A stretch of DNA of 64,000 bases, taken from positions 1-64,000 of the forward strand of contig CALSSW010000002.1 in NCBI GenBank assembly GCA_943789105.1, in the 5' to 3' direction. Below the pieces are notes generated by a model. That model searched no databases. It had not been told where the DNA came from and saw nothing but the letters and a program-made list of their open reading frames with translations. Positions 43,364 to 51,889 of the stretch are shown here, piece by piece. Within the stretch, counting starts at the first letter, position 1. Every line of letters starts with the position of its first letter. This stretch comes from an uncultured Ulvibacter sp. GTDB lineage: Bacteria; Bacteroidota; Bacteroidia; Flavobacteriales; Flavobacteriaceae. The position numbers were made by a program, and so were the translations under genes.

Positions 43364-43371
43364 TATATTTG
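43364..43371 (+). promoter_or_regulatory. Candidate -7 element of the M23 peptidase gene
   Basis: TATATTTG fits TAnnTTTG, 20 bases before the ATG. It probably drives the peptidase and the GH3 gene that follows it. Confidence 0.4.
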
Positions 43372-43391
43372 TGAGATACAATACAACTTAA

Positions 43392-44258
43392 ATGGTGACA
43401 AAAGAAAACAGATCTAATAAAATTAAAAAGAAACTCTTACATAAGTACCGTTTTGTGGTGCTTAATGAAGAAACCTTTGAGGAGCGTTTTTCTTTTAAAT
43501 TAAATAGGCTTAATGTTTTTGTGTTTAGCACCCTGTTTGCCATGTTGCTCATTGCAATAACAGCGCTTTTTATTGCATTTACCCCTTTGCGAGAATACAT
43601 CCCTGGGTACTCCTCTACTTCTTTAAAGAAAAAAGCAACAGAGTTATCCTATAAGACAGATTCTCTACAAAATATTATTAGCGTTAATGAGCGGTACCTT
43701 ACCTCCATACGCAAAGTCCTCTCTGGAGATGTTGAAACAGTAAATTTTAACAAAGATTCTATCCTTGAAGCGGCAAAAAAGGATGTTGCTATGATTGATT
43801 TTACACCCTCTAAGCAAGATTCTTTATTAAGAGAAAAAGTGGCCCGGGAAGATAAATACAACCCTTTAATAAGCGCCACAGAGATTGGAGTGGTGTTTTT
43901 TGCGCCAGTGAAAGGAGCGGTTTCTGAAGGATATAATCCACAAGCCAAACACTTTGCGATTGATGTTGTTACGGTTAAAAACGCACCTGTAAAAGCCGCT
44001 GCAGACGGGACTGTTATTTTTGCAGGTTGGACGCCAAACACAGGCAATGTTATTATTCTAAAACACATCAATAACACCATCACTGCCTACAAACATAATG
44101 CCTCTTTAAGCAAAAACCAGGGAGACATCGTAAAGGGTGGAGAGGTCATTGCTACGGTAGGCAATACCGGAGAACTTACTACAGGGCCTCACCTACATTT
44201 TGAACTTTGGCGAGAGGGGTATCCTGTAAACCCGCAAGACTTTATTGATTTTGATTAA
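43392..44258 (+). CDS. M23 family (LytM) peptidase
   Basis: Membrane-bound metalloendopeptidase or inactive regulator of cell-wall turnover, 288 residues. N-terminal basic cytoplasmic segment, one membrane helix (about 38-60, VFVFSTLFAMLLIAITALF), a coiled-coil region (about 75-105) and the LytM domain (about 165-285) with HFAIDVV (first zinc ligands His and Asp) and GPHLHFELW (final His pair). Zinc ligands are all present, so catalysis is plausible. The GH3 family gene starts 18 bases later. Confidence 0.92.
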   Translation: MVTKENRSNKIKKKLLHKYRFVVLNEETFEERFSFKLNRLNVFVFSTLFAMLLIAITALFIAFTPLREYIPGYSSTSLKKKATELSYKTDSLQNIISVNERYLTSIRKVLSGDVETVNFNKDSILEAAKKDVAMIDFTPSKQDSLLREKVAREDKYNPLISATEIGVVFFAPVKGAVSEGYNPQAKHFAIDVVTVKNAPVKAAADGTVIFAGWTPNTGNVIILKHINNTITAYKHNASLSKNQGDIVKGGEVIATVGNTGELTTGPHLHFELWREGYPVNPQDFIDFD

Positions 44259-44276
44259 ACTAAAAACCACTACCTC

Positions 44277-45788
44277 GTGTCACTAAAATCTATAGCAGCA
44301 TTACTATTTGCAAAACATGCAACAAGGCAAATCAATAACTGGGCTTCTAAACCTTTACAAACTCAAGAGAAGGTCTTCAAACAATTAATTAGTACGGCAA
44401 AAAATACCGCATTTGGGAAAGACCATGGTTTTGACAAAATAACATCACACCAAGATTTTGTGGCTCAGGTACCCATAAGAGACTACGAGGCATTACGCAC
44501 ATATGTAGACCGTGTTGTAGCTGGAGAGCAGGACATACTATGGCCGGGCAAGCCGTTATATTTTGCCAAAACCTCCGGAACCACCTCTGGGGCCAAGTAC
44601 ATCCCTTTAACCAAAGAATCGATGCCAACGCACATTAAGGCGGCTCGAAATGCTATTTTATGCTATATCAATCAAACAAAAAAGGCGGCATTTGTAGATG
44701 GTAAAATGATCTTTTTACAAGGCAGCCCAGAAATGACTACACAAAACGGAATTGGTCTAGGAAGACTCTCTGGAATAGTAGCCCATTATGTACCTAAGTA
44801 TCTTTTAAAAAATAGACTTCCTTCCTGGAAAACCAACTGCATAGAAGACTGGGAAACAAAAGTAGATGCTATTGTCCAGGAAACAAAAGCAGAGAACATG
44901 ACCGTGATAAGCGGCATTCCACCATGGGTGCAAATGTATTTCGAAAAGTTAACACAAGCCACGGGAGAAAAAACAGGAGATCTCTTTAAAAACTTTGAAC
45001 TCTTTATTTATGGCGGTGTTAACTTTGAGCCGTATCGCGCAAAATTTGAAGCTTTAATTGGCAGAAAAGTACCAAGCATAGAATTATTCCCTGCCAGTGA
45101 AGGGTTTTTTGCATTCCAGGATAGCCAGCACGAAAAAGGAATGCTTTTACAACTAGATAGTGGCATTTTTTATGAGTTTGTAGCGGCAGATGATTTTTTT
45201 ACAGAAAACCCAAAAAGATGTACAATATCTCAGGTGCAGCTCGGGATTAACTACGTTCTACTAATCTCCACGAGCGCAGGATTATGGGGTTATAATATTG
45301 GAGACACCGTTGAGTTTACATCCCTTACGCCCTATCGAGTTATTGTTACAGGCCGTATCAAGCATTATATTTCTGCTTTTGGAGAACACGTGATTGCAAA
45401 AGAGGTGGAAACGGCAATGAAACAAGCAATGGACAGCTTTGGTTTTTCAATTTCAGAATTTACCGTTGCACCACAAACAAATCCTACAAAGGGAGAACTT
45501 GCCTACCATGAGTGGTTTATAGAGTTTGAAAATCCGGTAGCTAATTTGCCAGAAATAGCTCAAAAATTAGATGCTGTGCTGCAAAGACAAAACAGCTATT
45601 ATAAAGATCTTTTGGACGGAAATATGTTGCAACAACTCAAAATTAGCCCGCTAGAAAAAGGTGCTTTCCAGGGGTTTATGAAATCTCAAGGGAAGCTCGG
45701 GGGACAAAACAAAGTGCCTAGACTCTCTAATGACAGAAAAATTGCTGATACATTAGCAATCTTTAAGTTAAAAAAACCCTCTGATTAA
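44277..45788 (+). CDS. GH3 family acyl-adenylate amino acid synthetase-like protein
   Basis: A 503-residue member of the GH3 auxin-responsive family, which in plants joins amino acids to carboxylic acids through adenylation. The nucleotide loop FAKTSGTTSGAKYIPLT is intact, as are the ELFPASEGFFAF segment and NIGDTVEFTSLTPYRVIVTGR. Bacterial members are common in Bacteroidota but have no general assigned substrate. It starts at GTG (MSLKSIAALLFAKHATRQIN), the only start matching the normal N-terminus. Preceded by the M23 gene and followed by an A/T-rich stretch with a long-loop hairpin. Confidence 0.9.
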   Translation: MSLKSIAALLFAKHATRQINNWASKPLQTQEKVFKQLISTAKNTAFGKDHGFDKITSHQDFVAQVPIRDYEALRTYVDRVVAGEQDILWPGKPLYFAKTSGTTSGAKYIPLTKESMPTHIKAARNAILCYINQTKKAAFVDGKMIFLQGSPEMTTQNGIGLGRLSGIVAHYVPKYLLKNRLPSWKTNCIEDWETKVDAIVQETKAENMTVISGIPPWVQMYFEKLTQATGEKTGDLFKNFELFIYGGVNFEPYRAKFEALIGRKVPSIELFPASEGFFAFQDSQHEKGMLLQLDSGIFYEFVAADDFFTENPKRCTISQVQLGINYVLLISTSAGLWGYNIGDTVEFTSLTPYRVIVTGRIKHYISAFGEHVIAKEVETAMKQAMDSFGFSISEFTVAPQTNPTKGELAYHEWFIEFENPVANLPEIAQKLDAVLQRQNSYYKDLLDGNMLQQLKISPLEKGAFQGFMKSQGKLGGQNKVPRLSNDRKIADTLAIFKLKKPSD

Positions 45789-45898
45789 AAAACTAAGTTT
45801 AAAAATTATGCTCCTTCCCTACAGGGGGTTTTTTAGATTAAATGCCTACAGATAGTAGGTTTGCGACCATGAGTTAATCTCTGCCAAAAAGAATATGT

Positions 45899-45906
45899 TA
45901 TCTTTG
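45899..45906 (+). promoter_or_regulatory. -7 element for the polysaccharide cluster's first gene
   Basis: TATCTTTG is an exact consensus box ending 5 bases before the ATG. Because Bacteroidota start sites lie about 5 bases after the -7 box, the message would be leaderless. Confidence 0.45.
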
Positions 45907-45911
45907 CGGGT

Positions 45912-47594
45912 ATGACAAAGCTAAAATCACATACAAGATCTAGAGCTCAAGAAAGCACAGGAGCCATTGAGCGGTTATACATTACCATGAGACATCTCTT
46001 TAACAGAGGGTTTTACAAGCCTATGGGCGTCTCTGGAAAATCTCTTCGTGATGCGCTACTCACACTACGTCCAGAAATTTATGGAGCCATTGCTGAAGAG
46101 AAATCTGAGCTACAAGGCCTTTTGTACGTAATTGACAGACTACCTTACGGCATAGAAGAGTGCAAATATATAAACCTCACCAGCGATGAAGGGTATAACA
46201 ACTCTCATTTCTCTCCAATTATTCCGGCCAAAAGAAGAAGGAATTGTTATCGTATTGACCAAGAGCAAATGAATATTGAGGTCACTAGAGGGCGCTCAGA
46301 GATATATGATATTCTTACCCACCTTACTTTTTTATATATTGAGTCTCACAAAATTATGCATCAAGTGGTTATCAACGATGGCCAGGATGTAAACAGAGAT
46401 TGGAAAAAACTAGAACAAGCAGTACTTAAAAAAGGAAAACTAAGCCAAAAGGAAAAAGAAATTGCCCTGACCCATACCGCAAACTTTCTAGGAAGAACCT
46501 TTGCCGAGGTAAATGATGTGTATACGGCTTTTTCTTGTGAACAAAACGAGCATCGTTTTTTAAGTATTATCTATCATTTGGGAAAAGGCGCAATTGATGA
46601 AATTATAAAATCCGAAAAAAGAATTATCACCTTCAGCCCTGTATTAAGAGAACGTATCGGGCATCACATACATGGAGAGCGCTGGGCTTTAAATATAAAA
46701 CAAACCCTTGATCAGAAAGGATTACTGGAGCGCCCCATTCATATCATTAGCGCAAATATGCACAGTGTGATGAATAGTTTGTATGCAGAAAGGGCATTGC
46801 CTATTGATGCAAAAAAAGGAGCCATGCACCTCTATGAGCTATTAAGTGATTCTAGTAGTGATACCCAGCGTGACAAAACAACAAAATTGGCCAACAAACA
46901 AGGGATGACTTTTCTTAAAGACAGCAGTGGCACAAACATCAATGTGCAAATTTTTGATACTGCAAAACTAACATCATTGCCCTATGGTTTGCAGCTCTCT
47001 GGGAAACAGACAAAAGATAAGCCTGTAATTATTGTTATGGATTATGCATTTGGTGAACAGGCCTATGAAACCATGGACGAGTTATTAAAACCCTATACTA
47101 CAGATACCAAAACACAGTTTTTAAACGTTGTGTCTATCGGGATTATGGGTAAGGCAGGAATTTTGGAGGGAGGAAAGGGTGATATCATGATTCCATCTGC
47201 ACACGTATTTGAGGGAACGGCAGATAATTATCCTTTTGATAACAAACTCAAAGTAGCTCATTTTGAAAATGATGGTATTGCCGTTTGTGAAGGGTCTATG
47301 ATAAGTGTGCTAGGAACCTCATTACAAAACAGAGATGTATTGCAGTTTTTCTTTGCCTCAACTTGGAATGTAGTTGGACTGGAGATGGAAGGGGCTCACT
47401 ATCAAAAAGCAATACAGGCGGCCTCAACCATACGAGGGAGTATCAGTAGTGATGTAAAGGTGATGTATGCGTATTACGCCAGTGATAATCCTTTAGAAAC
47501 TGGAAGTACTCTGGCCTCTGGAGGCCTTGGTACAACCGGCGTAAAGCCAACCTATCTGATTACAGAAAAAATGTTGAGATTAATTTTACAATAG
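45912..47594 (+). CDS. Unknown 560-residue protein with nucleosidase-like C-terminus (DUF6909-like)
   Basis: No signal peptide or membrane segment, so cytoplasmic. The N-terminal half (about 1-290) is a charged helical domain that I cannot assign (RLYITMRHLFNRGFYKPMGV; GRSEIYDILTHLTFLYIESH). The C-terminal half (about 370-560) is like nucleoside phosphorylases or AMP nucleosidase: VIIVMDYAFGEQAYE, SIGIMGKAGILEGGKGDIMI, and VVGLEMEGAHYQKAI, the last matching the purine-site MEG motif. It resembles the Bacteroidota-specific family listed as DUF6909. It stands 13 bases before rfbB, so it is transcribed into the polysaccharide genes. Nucleotide-cleaving activity is inference. Confidence 0.65.
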   Translation: MTKLKSHTRSRAQESTGAIERLYITMRHLFNRGFYKPMGVSGKSLRDALLTLRPEIYGAIAEEKSELQGLLYVIDRLPYGIEECKYINLTSDEGYNNSHFSPIIPAKRRRNCYRIDQEQMNIEVTRGRSEIYDILTHLTFLYIESHKIMHQVVINDGQDVNRDWKKLEQAVLKKGKLSQKEKEIALTHTANFLGRTFAEVNDVYTAFSCEQNEHRFLSIIYHLGKGAIDEIIKSEKRIITFSPVLRERIGHHIHGERWALNIKQTLDQKGLLERPIHIISANMHSVMNSLYAERALPIDAKKGAMHLYELLSDSSSDTQRDKTTKLANKQGMTFLKDSSGTNINVQIFDTAKLTSLPYGLQLSGKQTKDKPVIIVMDYAFGEQAYETMDELLKPYTTDTKTQFLNVVSIGIMGKAGILEGGKGDIMIPSAHVFEGTADNYPFDNKLKVAHFENDGIAVCEGSMISVLGTSLQNRDVLQFFFASTWNVVGLEMEGAHYQKAIQAASTIRGSISSDVKVMYAYYASDNPLETGSTLASGGLGTTGVKPTYLITEKMLRLILQ

Positions 47595-47607
47595 CATTAA
47601 AGAGTAT

Positions 47608-48624
47608 ATGTCAAACAAAGTATTAATTACCGGTGGGGCAGGATTTATTGGGTCCAATTACGTAACATATGTCTTGGAGAATACTACAGATGAAATTTTC
47701 GTCTTAGACAAACTCACCTATGCAGGAGATTTAAAAAATCTGCAGCCTGCTACAGGGCATGCAAACTATCATTTTATAGAAGGTGATATTTGTGATATGT
47801 CCTTGGTATTTAAACTATTTAAAGAACATCGCTTTGAGAGGGTTGTTCATTTCGCGGCAGAATCTCATGTAGATAATTCTATCACAAATCCGGGGGCCTT
47901 TATCGCAACAAATATTACAGGAACTTTTAACCTTTTACAAGCGGCATATAAAATCTGGATGGAGGGCCCTAACCTTTATAAAAAAGGCTGTGAAACCAAC
48001 CGTTTTTTACATGTTTCTACAGATGAAGTCTATGGCTCTTTAGGCGCTACAGGCCTGTTTACAGAACAAACACCATATGCCCCAAATAGCCCCTATAGCG
48101 CTTCTAAAGCTTCTAGCGATTTTATTGTGCGCAGCTATTATCACACCTATGGTATGGCAGTGGTTACAACTAATTGCTCAAACAACTATGGGCCCAATCA
48201 ACACAAAGAAAAATTAATTCCCACCATAATTAGAAAAGCGGTGGCTGGAGAACCTATCCCTATTTATGGAGATGGTAAAAATGTGCGAGATTGGCTTTAT
48301 GTAAAGGATCATTGCGTAGGGATTAAAAAAGCCATAGATACAGGGCGCCCTGGAGAAACCTACAATATTGGTGGCCGTAACGAGCGAGAAAATATATACA
48401 TTGCACATACTATTTGCAATATCCTAGATACCCTGCAGCCCAAAGGGTTTTCTTATAAAGAACAAATCACCTTTGTAACAGATAGACCAGGGCATGATTT
48501 TAGGTATGCTATTGACGCAAGCAAGATAGAAAAAGAATTAGGCTGGAGCGCAGACGAAAATTTTGAAAGCGGTATTGAAAAAACAATCGCCTGGTATCTA
48601 GAGAACAGTGATAGATTATTTTAA
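47608..48624 (+). CDS. rfbB: dTDP-glucose 4,6-dehydratase
   Basis: Second step of dTDP-L-rhamnose synthesis. Extended SDR fold: GGAGFIGSNYVTYV (NAD site), HFAAESHVDNSI, STDEVYGSLG with the DE catalytic pair, and YSASKASSD with Tyr/Lys. The later block NCSNNYGPNQHKEKLIPT is diagnostic for RmlB. 338 residues, complete. First of four consecutive dTDP-rhamnose genes. Confidence 0.97.
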   Translation: MSNKVLITGGAGFIGSNYVTYVLENTTDEIFVLDKLTYAGDLKNLQPATGHANYHFIEGDICDMSLVFKLFKEHRFERVVHFAAESHVDNSITNPGAFIATNITGTFNLLQAAYKIWMEGPNLYKKGCETNRFLHVSTDEVYGSLGATGLFTEQTPYAPNSPYSASKASSDFIVRSYYHTYGMAVVTTNCSNNYGPNQHKEKLIPTIIRKAVAGEPIPIYGDGKNVRDWLYVKDHCVGIKKAIDTGRPGETYNIGGRNERENIYIAHTICNILDTLQPKGFSYKEQITFVTDRPGHDFRYAIDASKIEKELGWSADENFESGIEKTIAWYLENSDRLF

Positions 48625-48643
48625 ACACTAAAACAAATATACT

Positions 48644-49501
48644 TTGAAAGGAATCATACTTGCCGGAGGAAGCGGCACCAGATTACACCCACTAACCCTT
48701 GCCGTTAGCAAGCAGTTAATGCCTGTTTATGACAAGCCTATGATTTATTACCCTTTATCCACTTTAATGCTTGCGGGCATCAGAGAGATTTTAATTATCT
48801 CTACCCCTGAAGACTTGCCTTTGTTTAAAAAACTCTTAGGTAATGGGAAAAAGTTAGGCTGTGATTTTAAATACGCACAACAAGCCCAGCCTAATGGTCT
48901 TGCAGAGGCCTTTATAATTGGCAAAGAGTTTATTGGCAAAGACAAAGTAGCATTAATTTTGGGAGATAACATTTTTTATGGGTCTGGACTAAAAGCCTTA
49001 TTGCAAGCAAACAATAACCCCAAGGGAGGTATTGTATATGCATACCACGTACAAGATCCAGAGCGCTATGGAGTTGTTGCCTTTGACAAAAAGGGAAAAG
49101 CCTTGTCTATTGAAGAAAAGCCAAGCCAACCACAATCAAATTATGCCGTACCTGGCATCTATTTTTATGACAATACGGTAGTTGATATTGCAGCTAACAT
49201 AGCGCCAAGCCACCGTGGCGAATTAGAAATCACAGATGTAAACAATGTGTATTTACAGCAAGGAAAACTAAATGTGAGCATCCTAGATAAAGGAACTGCA
49301 TGGCTAGATACAGGAACCTTTGCCTCTTTAATGCAAGCCTCTCAATTTGTTGAAGTAATAGAGGAGCGCCAAGGACTTAAAATTGGAGCCATAGAAGAAG
49401 CTGCCTATGAAATGGGTTATATCACAAAAAAACAACTTCATACCCTAGCAGCGCCTTTACTTAAGAGCGGCTATGGTAAACATTTAATGCAACTCGATTA
49501 A
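48644..49501 (+). CDS. rfbA: Glucose-1-phosphate thymidylyltransferase
   Basis: First step of dTDP-rhamnose synthesis. The start codon is TTG: the conserved N-terminus [18 protein letters not shown] begins exactly there and no ATG is available. Seen further: [28 protein letters not shown] with the metal Asp, [20 protein letters not shown], and [10 protein letters not shown]. 285 residues, full length. 19 bases separate it from rfbB and 1 base from rfbC. Confidence 0.97.
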   Translation: MKGIILAGGSGTRLHPLTLAVSKQLMPVYDKPMIYYPLSTLMLAGIREILIISTPEDLPLFKKLLGNGKKLGCDFKYAQQAQPNGLAEAFIIGKEFIGKDKVALILGDNIFYGSGLKALLQANNNPKGGIVYAYHVQDPERYGVVAFDKKGKALSIEEKPSQPQSNYAVPGIYFYDNTVVDIAANIAPSHRGELEITDVNNVYLQQGKLNVSILDKGTAWLDTGTFASLMQASQFVEVIEERQGLKIGAIEEAAYEMGYITKKQLHTLAAPLLKSGYGKHLMQLD

Positions 49502-49502
49502 T

Positions 49503-50048
49503 TTGAAACTCGAAAAAACCAACTTAAAAGATTGTTTTATTCTCTCGCCAAAGGTGTTTGAGGATGAGCGTGGCACTTTTAGCGAAACCTTTAATGCCCA
49601 AAACTTTTTAGACCAAACAGGCATCTCTGTCAATTTTGTGCAAGACAACGAGTCTACCTCAAAATATGGCGTGGTGCGTGGTTTACATTTTCAAACAGGA
49701 GTTCATGGCCAGACAAAATTGGTGCGGGTGGTTAAGGGAAGCGCTTTGGATGTTGTTGTAGACCTCAGAAAAGGAAGCCCTAGTTTTGGAAAAAGCTTTA
49801 GTGTTGTGCTTTCTGGGGAAAACAAAAAACAATTGTTTGTTCCTCGTGGATTTGCTCACGGATTTAGTGTATTAGAAGACGACACCGTATTTGCATACAA
49901 ATGTGACGCCTACTATAACAAAGAAAGTGAACGAGGTATTGTCTACAATGACGCAACCTTAGCCATAGATTGGCACCTAAGTAGTAATGCTATGATTGTT
50001 TCAAAAAAAGATCTTGAATTACCTACATTTCTGGAAATTACAAAATGA
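49503..50048 (+). CDS. rfbC: dTDP-4-dehydrorhamnose 3,5-epimerase
   Basis: Cupin epimerase for the third step. Seen: PKVFEDERGTFSETFN, NESTSKYGVVRGLHFQTG with the catalytic His, VVDLRKGSPSFGK, FVPRGFAHGFSVLEDD, and YKCDAYYNKESE. Starts at TTG, 1 base after rfbA. Its end overlaps the rfbD start by 4 bases (ATGA). 181 residues is normal. Confidence 0.96.
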   Translation: MKLEKTNLKDCFILSPKVFEDERGTFSETFNAQNFLDQTGISVNFVQDNESTSKYGVVRGLHFQTGVHGQTKLVRVVKGSALDVVVDLRKGSPSFGKSFSVVLSGENKKQLFVPRGFAHGFSVLEDDTVFAYKCDAYYNKESERGIVYNDATLAIDWHLSSNAMIVSKKDLELPTFLEITK

Positions 50049-50896
50049 AAAAAATATTAGTTACAGGAGCGAGTGGACAGTTGGGCCAGTGTTTGAAGCA
50101 GCAGCTCCATAACGCCGGTAATATTTCATGCTATTTTGCATCTAAAGAAGACCTAAACATTACAGATAATGAAGCTGTTCAGCGTTTTTTTAGTGAACAC
50201 AACTTTGATTTTTGTATTAATACTGCAGCATATACCAATGTAGAAAAAGCAGAGAGTAAACAAAAAGAGGCTTTTTTAATAAATGCAGAAGGAGCTTACA
50301 GCCTTGCAAAAGTCTGTAAAAAGCACAATGTGGTTTTACTACACATATCTACAGATTATGTATTTGACGGCATGGCCAAAACACCATATCAAGAACAGGA
50401 TCCCACAAATCCTTTAAATGTATATGGAGCCTCTAAATTAAAAGGGGAACAACACATAGGTAATACTTGGAACAAACACTTTATTATACGCACCTCTTGG
50501 CTTTATAGCCAGTATGGACATAATTTCTTAAACTCCATGCTTGAATTTGCTAAGCAAAAAAAAACATTGACTATTACAACACAACAAAAAGGAACCCCTA
50601 CCAATGCAAATGATTTGGCTCGAGTGTTAGTAAGTATCATAAAAACAGGAAATACCCGTTATGGAGTATACCATTTCAGTAATCAAGGAGAAGCCACTTG
50701 GTATGATTTTGCAAAAGCTATTTTTAAGGCAACTGGAGAAATAGATACCGTAAATCTTGCCAAAACCGAGCATTACGCTACTTTTGCAAAGCGACCCGCA
50801 TATAGTGTAATGGATTGCATGAAGTTAAAAAACAATCTAGGTATTGGCCTCACAGACTGGAAGGTCAGTCTAAAACAAGTCATTAACAGTAAATAA
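50045..50896 (+). CDS. rfbD: dTDP-4-dehydrorhamnose reductase
   Basis: Final step to dTDP-L-rhamnose, 283 residues. Seen: GASGQLGQCLKQQL at the NADPH site, NTAAYTNVEKAE, HISTDYVFDG, YGASKLKGEQ with catalytic Tyr and Lys, and RTSWLYSQYGHNFLNSML. The ATG overlaps the rfbC stop. rfbBACD is therefore a full pathway in one message. Confidence 0.96.
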   Translation: MKKILVTGASGQLGQCLKQQLHNAGNISCYFASKEDLNITDNEAVQRFFSEHNFDFCINTAAYTNVEKAESKQKEAFLINAEGAYSLAKVCKKHNVVLLHISTDYVFDGMAKTPYQEQDPTNPLNVYGASKLKGEQHIGNTWNKHFIIRTSWLYSQYGHNFLNSMLEFAKQKKTLTITTQQKGTPTNANDLARVLVSIIKTGNTRYGVYHFSNQGEATWYDFAKAIFKATGEIDTVNLAKTEHYATFAKRPAYSVMDCMKLKNNLGIGLTDWKVSLKQVINSK

Positions 50897-50902
50897 AATT
50901 AT

Positions 50903-51883
50903 ATGTCACAAGCAAGCAATGATGAGATAGATTTAGGATATCTCCTAAATAAGATTAGAGAACTATTTAAAAACATTTCAGTAAGCATTTACAATAGCAT
51001 ACAATTTTGCTTAAGAAACTGGTATTTTATTGTTGGTTTATTAATTGGTGGTATTGTTTTAGGGTGTTTTTCTGAAATAGACTCAAAACCAGCAAAGAAA
51101 GCAACGCTTATCTTAAGAACAAATTTTAATACCGCAGAGTACACGTATAATGCCCTTAACACGTTAATGGTTAAGTCTAAAGCATTGGATACCGCGTTTT
51201 TAAAACAACATGGTTTTAAAACAGACTCCATTGAAATTAGTGGTATTGAAATTACACCCATGATAAACTTTAAGGATATTACTGAAAATTTTGACAAAAA
51301 TGAAAGGGTACTTGAAGCATTGCTGAGAAACCTTCAGTTTAAGGATGAAGAAGCCGTATCAAACTCATTTTATTCGGGGTATAAATTTCACCAAGTTAAT
51401 TTTGTAATGTCAAACCATGCAAATGAAATAACATTAAAAAGAGCTTTAGCATACTTAAACAATAATGAAATAATACAACGAACGGCACAAAACGGGAAAC
51501 AAGTATTAGAAGATAATATTGTAATGAATGACTTCTCGATTAAACAAATAGATGCAACGATATCAAAATACAACCAAAACACCTTTATGGGGTCTACTTC
51601 AGGACAGCTTGTGGTTGTAGACAAAAACTTTAGTTATAGTGGTGTGCTGATGGAAAAAGCTAAATTACAGAAAGAGAATACCCGCTTAAAAAACGAATTA
51701 GTATACGCAGATAGTGCAATTATTCAAATAAATAATCCAAATATTGTAGAAGAAAGCAGACCTATATACACTATGAAATATGTATTATATCCACTATTTT
51801 TTGTGTTCCTGTTTTTTGTTTTTAATTGGTTTTCTAGAGTTTATAAAAAGGCAAAAGCGTATTCTATTATAAAAAACCAATAG
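50903..51883 (+). CDS. Wzz-like polysaccharide chain-length protein
   Basis: A 326-residue inner-membrane protein with two membrane helices (about 39-60, WYFIVGLLIGGIVLGCF, and about 292-314, KYVLYPLFFVFLFFVFNWF) flanking a large periplasmic domain. This two-helix plan, the N-terminal placement and the position after dTDP-rhamnose genes fit a PCP/Wzz-type chain-length regulator. The classical proline-rich motif before the second helix is weak (ESRPIYTMKYVLYP). No tyrosine-kinase domain. Confidence is moderate because sequence identity to known Wzz is low by eye. Confidence 0.65.
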   Translation: MSQASNDEIDLGYLLNKIRELFKNISVSIYNSIQFCLRNWYFIVGLLIGGIVLGCFSEIDSKPAKKATLILRTNFNTAEYTYNALNTLMVKSKALDTAFLKQHGFKTDSIEISGIEITPMINFKDITENFDKNERVLEALLRNLQFKDEEAVSNSFYSGYKFHQVNFVMSNHANEITLKRALAYLNNNEIIQRTAQNGKQVLEDNIVMNDFSIKQIDATISKYNQNTFMGSTSGQLVVVDKNFSYSGVLMEKAKLQKENTRLKNELVYADSAIIQINNPNIVEESRPIYTMKYVLYPLFFVFLFFVFNWFSRVYKKAKAYSIIKNQ

Positions 51884-51889
51884 CACACA

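Noticed and set aside
45771-45844. AAAAAACCC and GGGTTTTTT arms after the GH3 gene
   Set aside because: The loop is over 50 bases and the inner sequence does not fold well; terminator function is doubtful.
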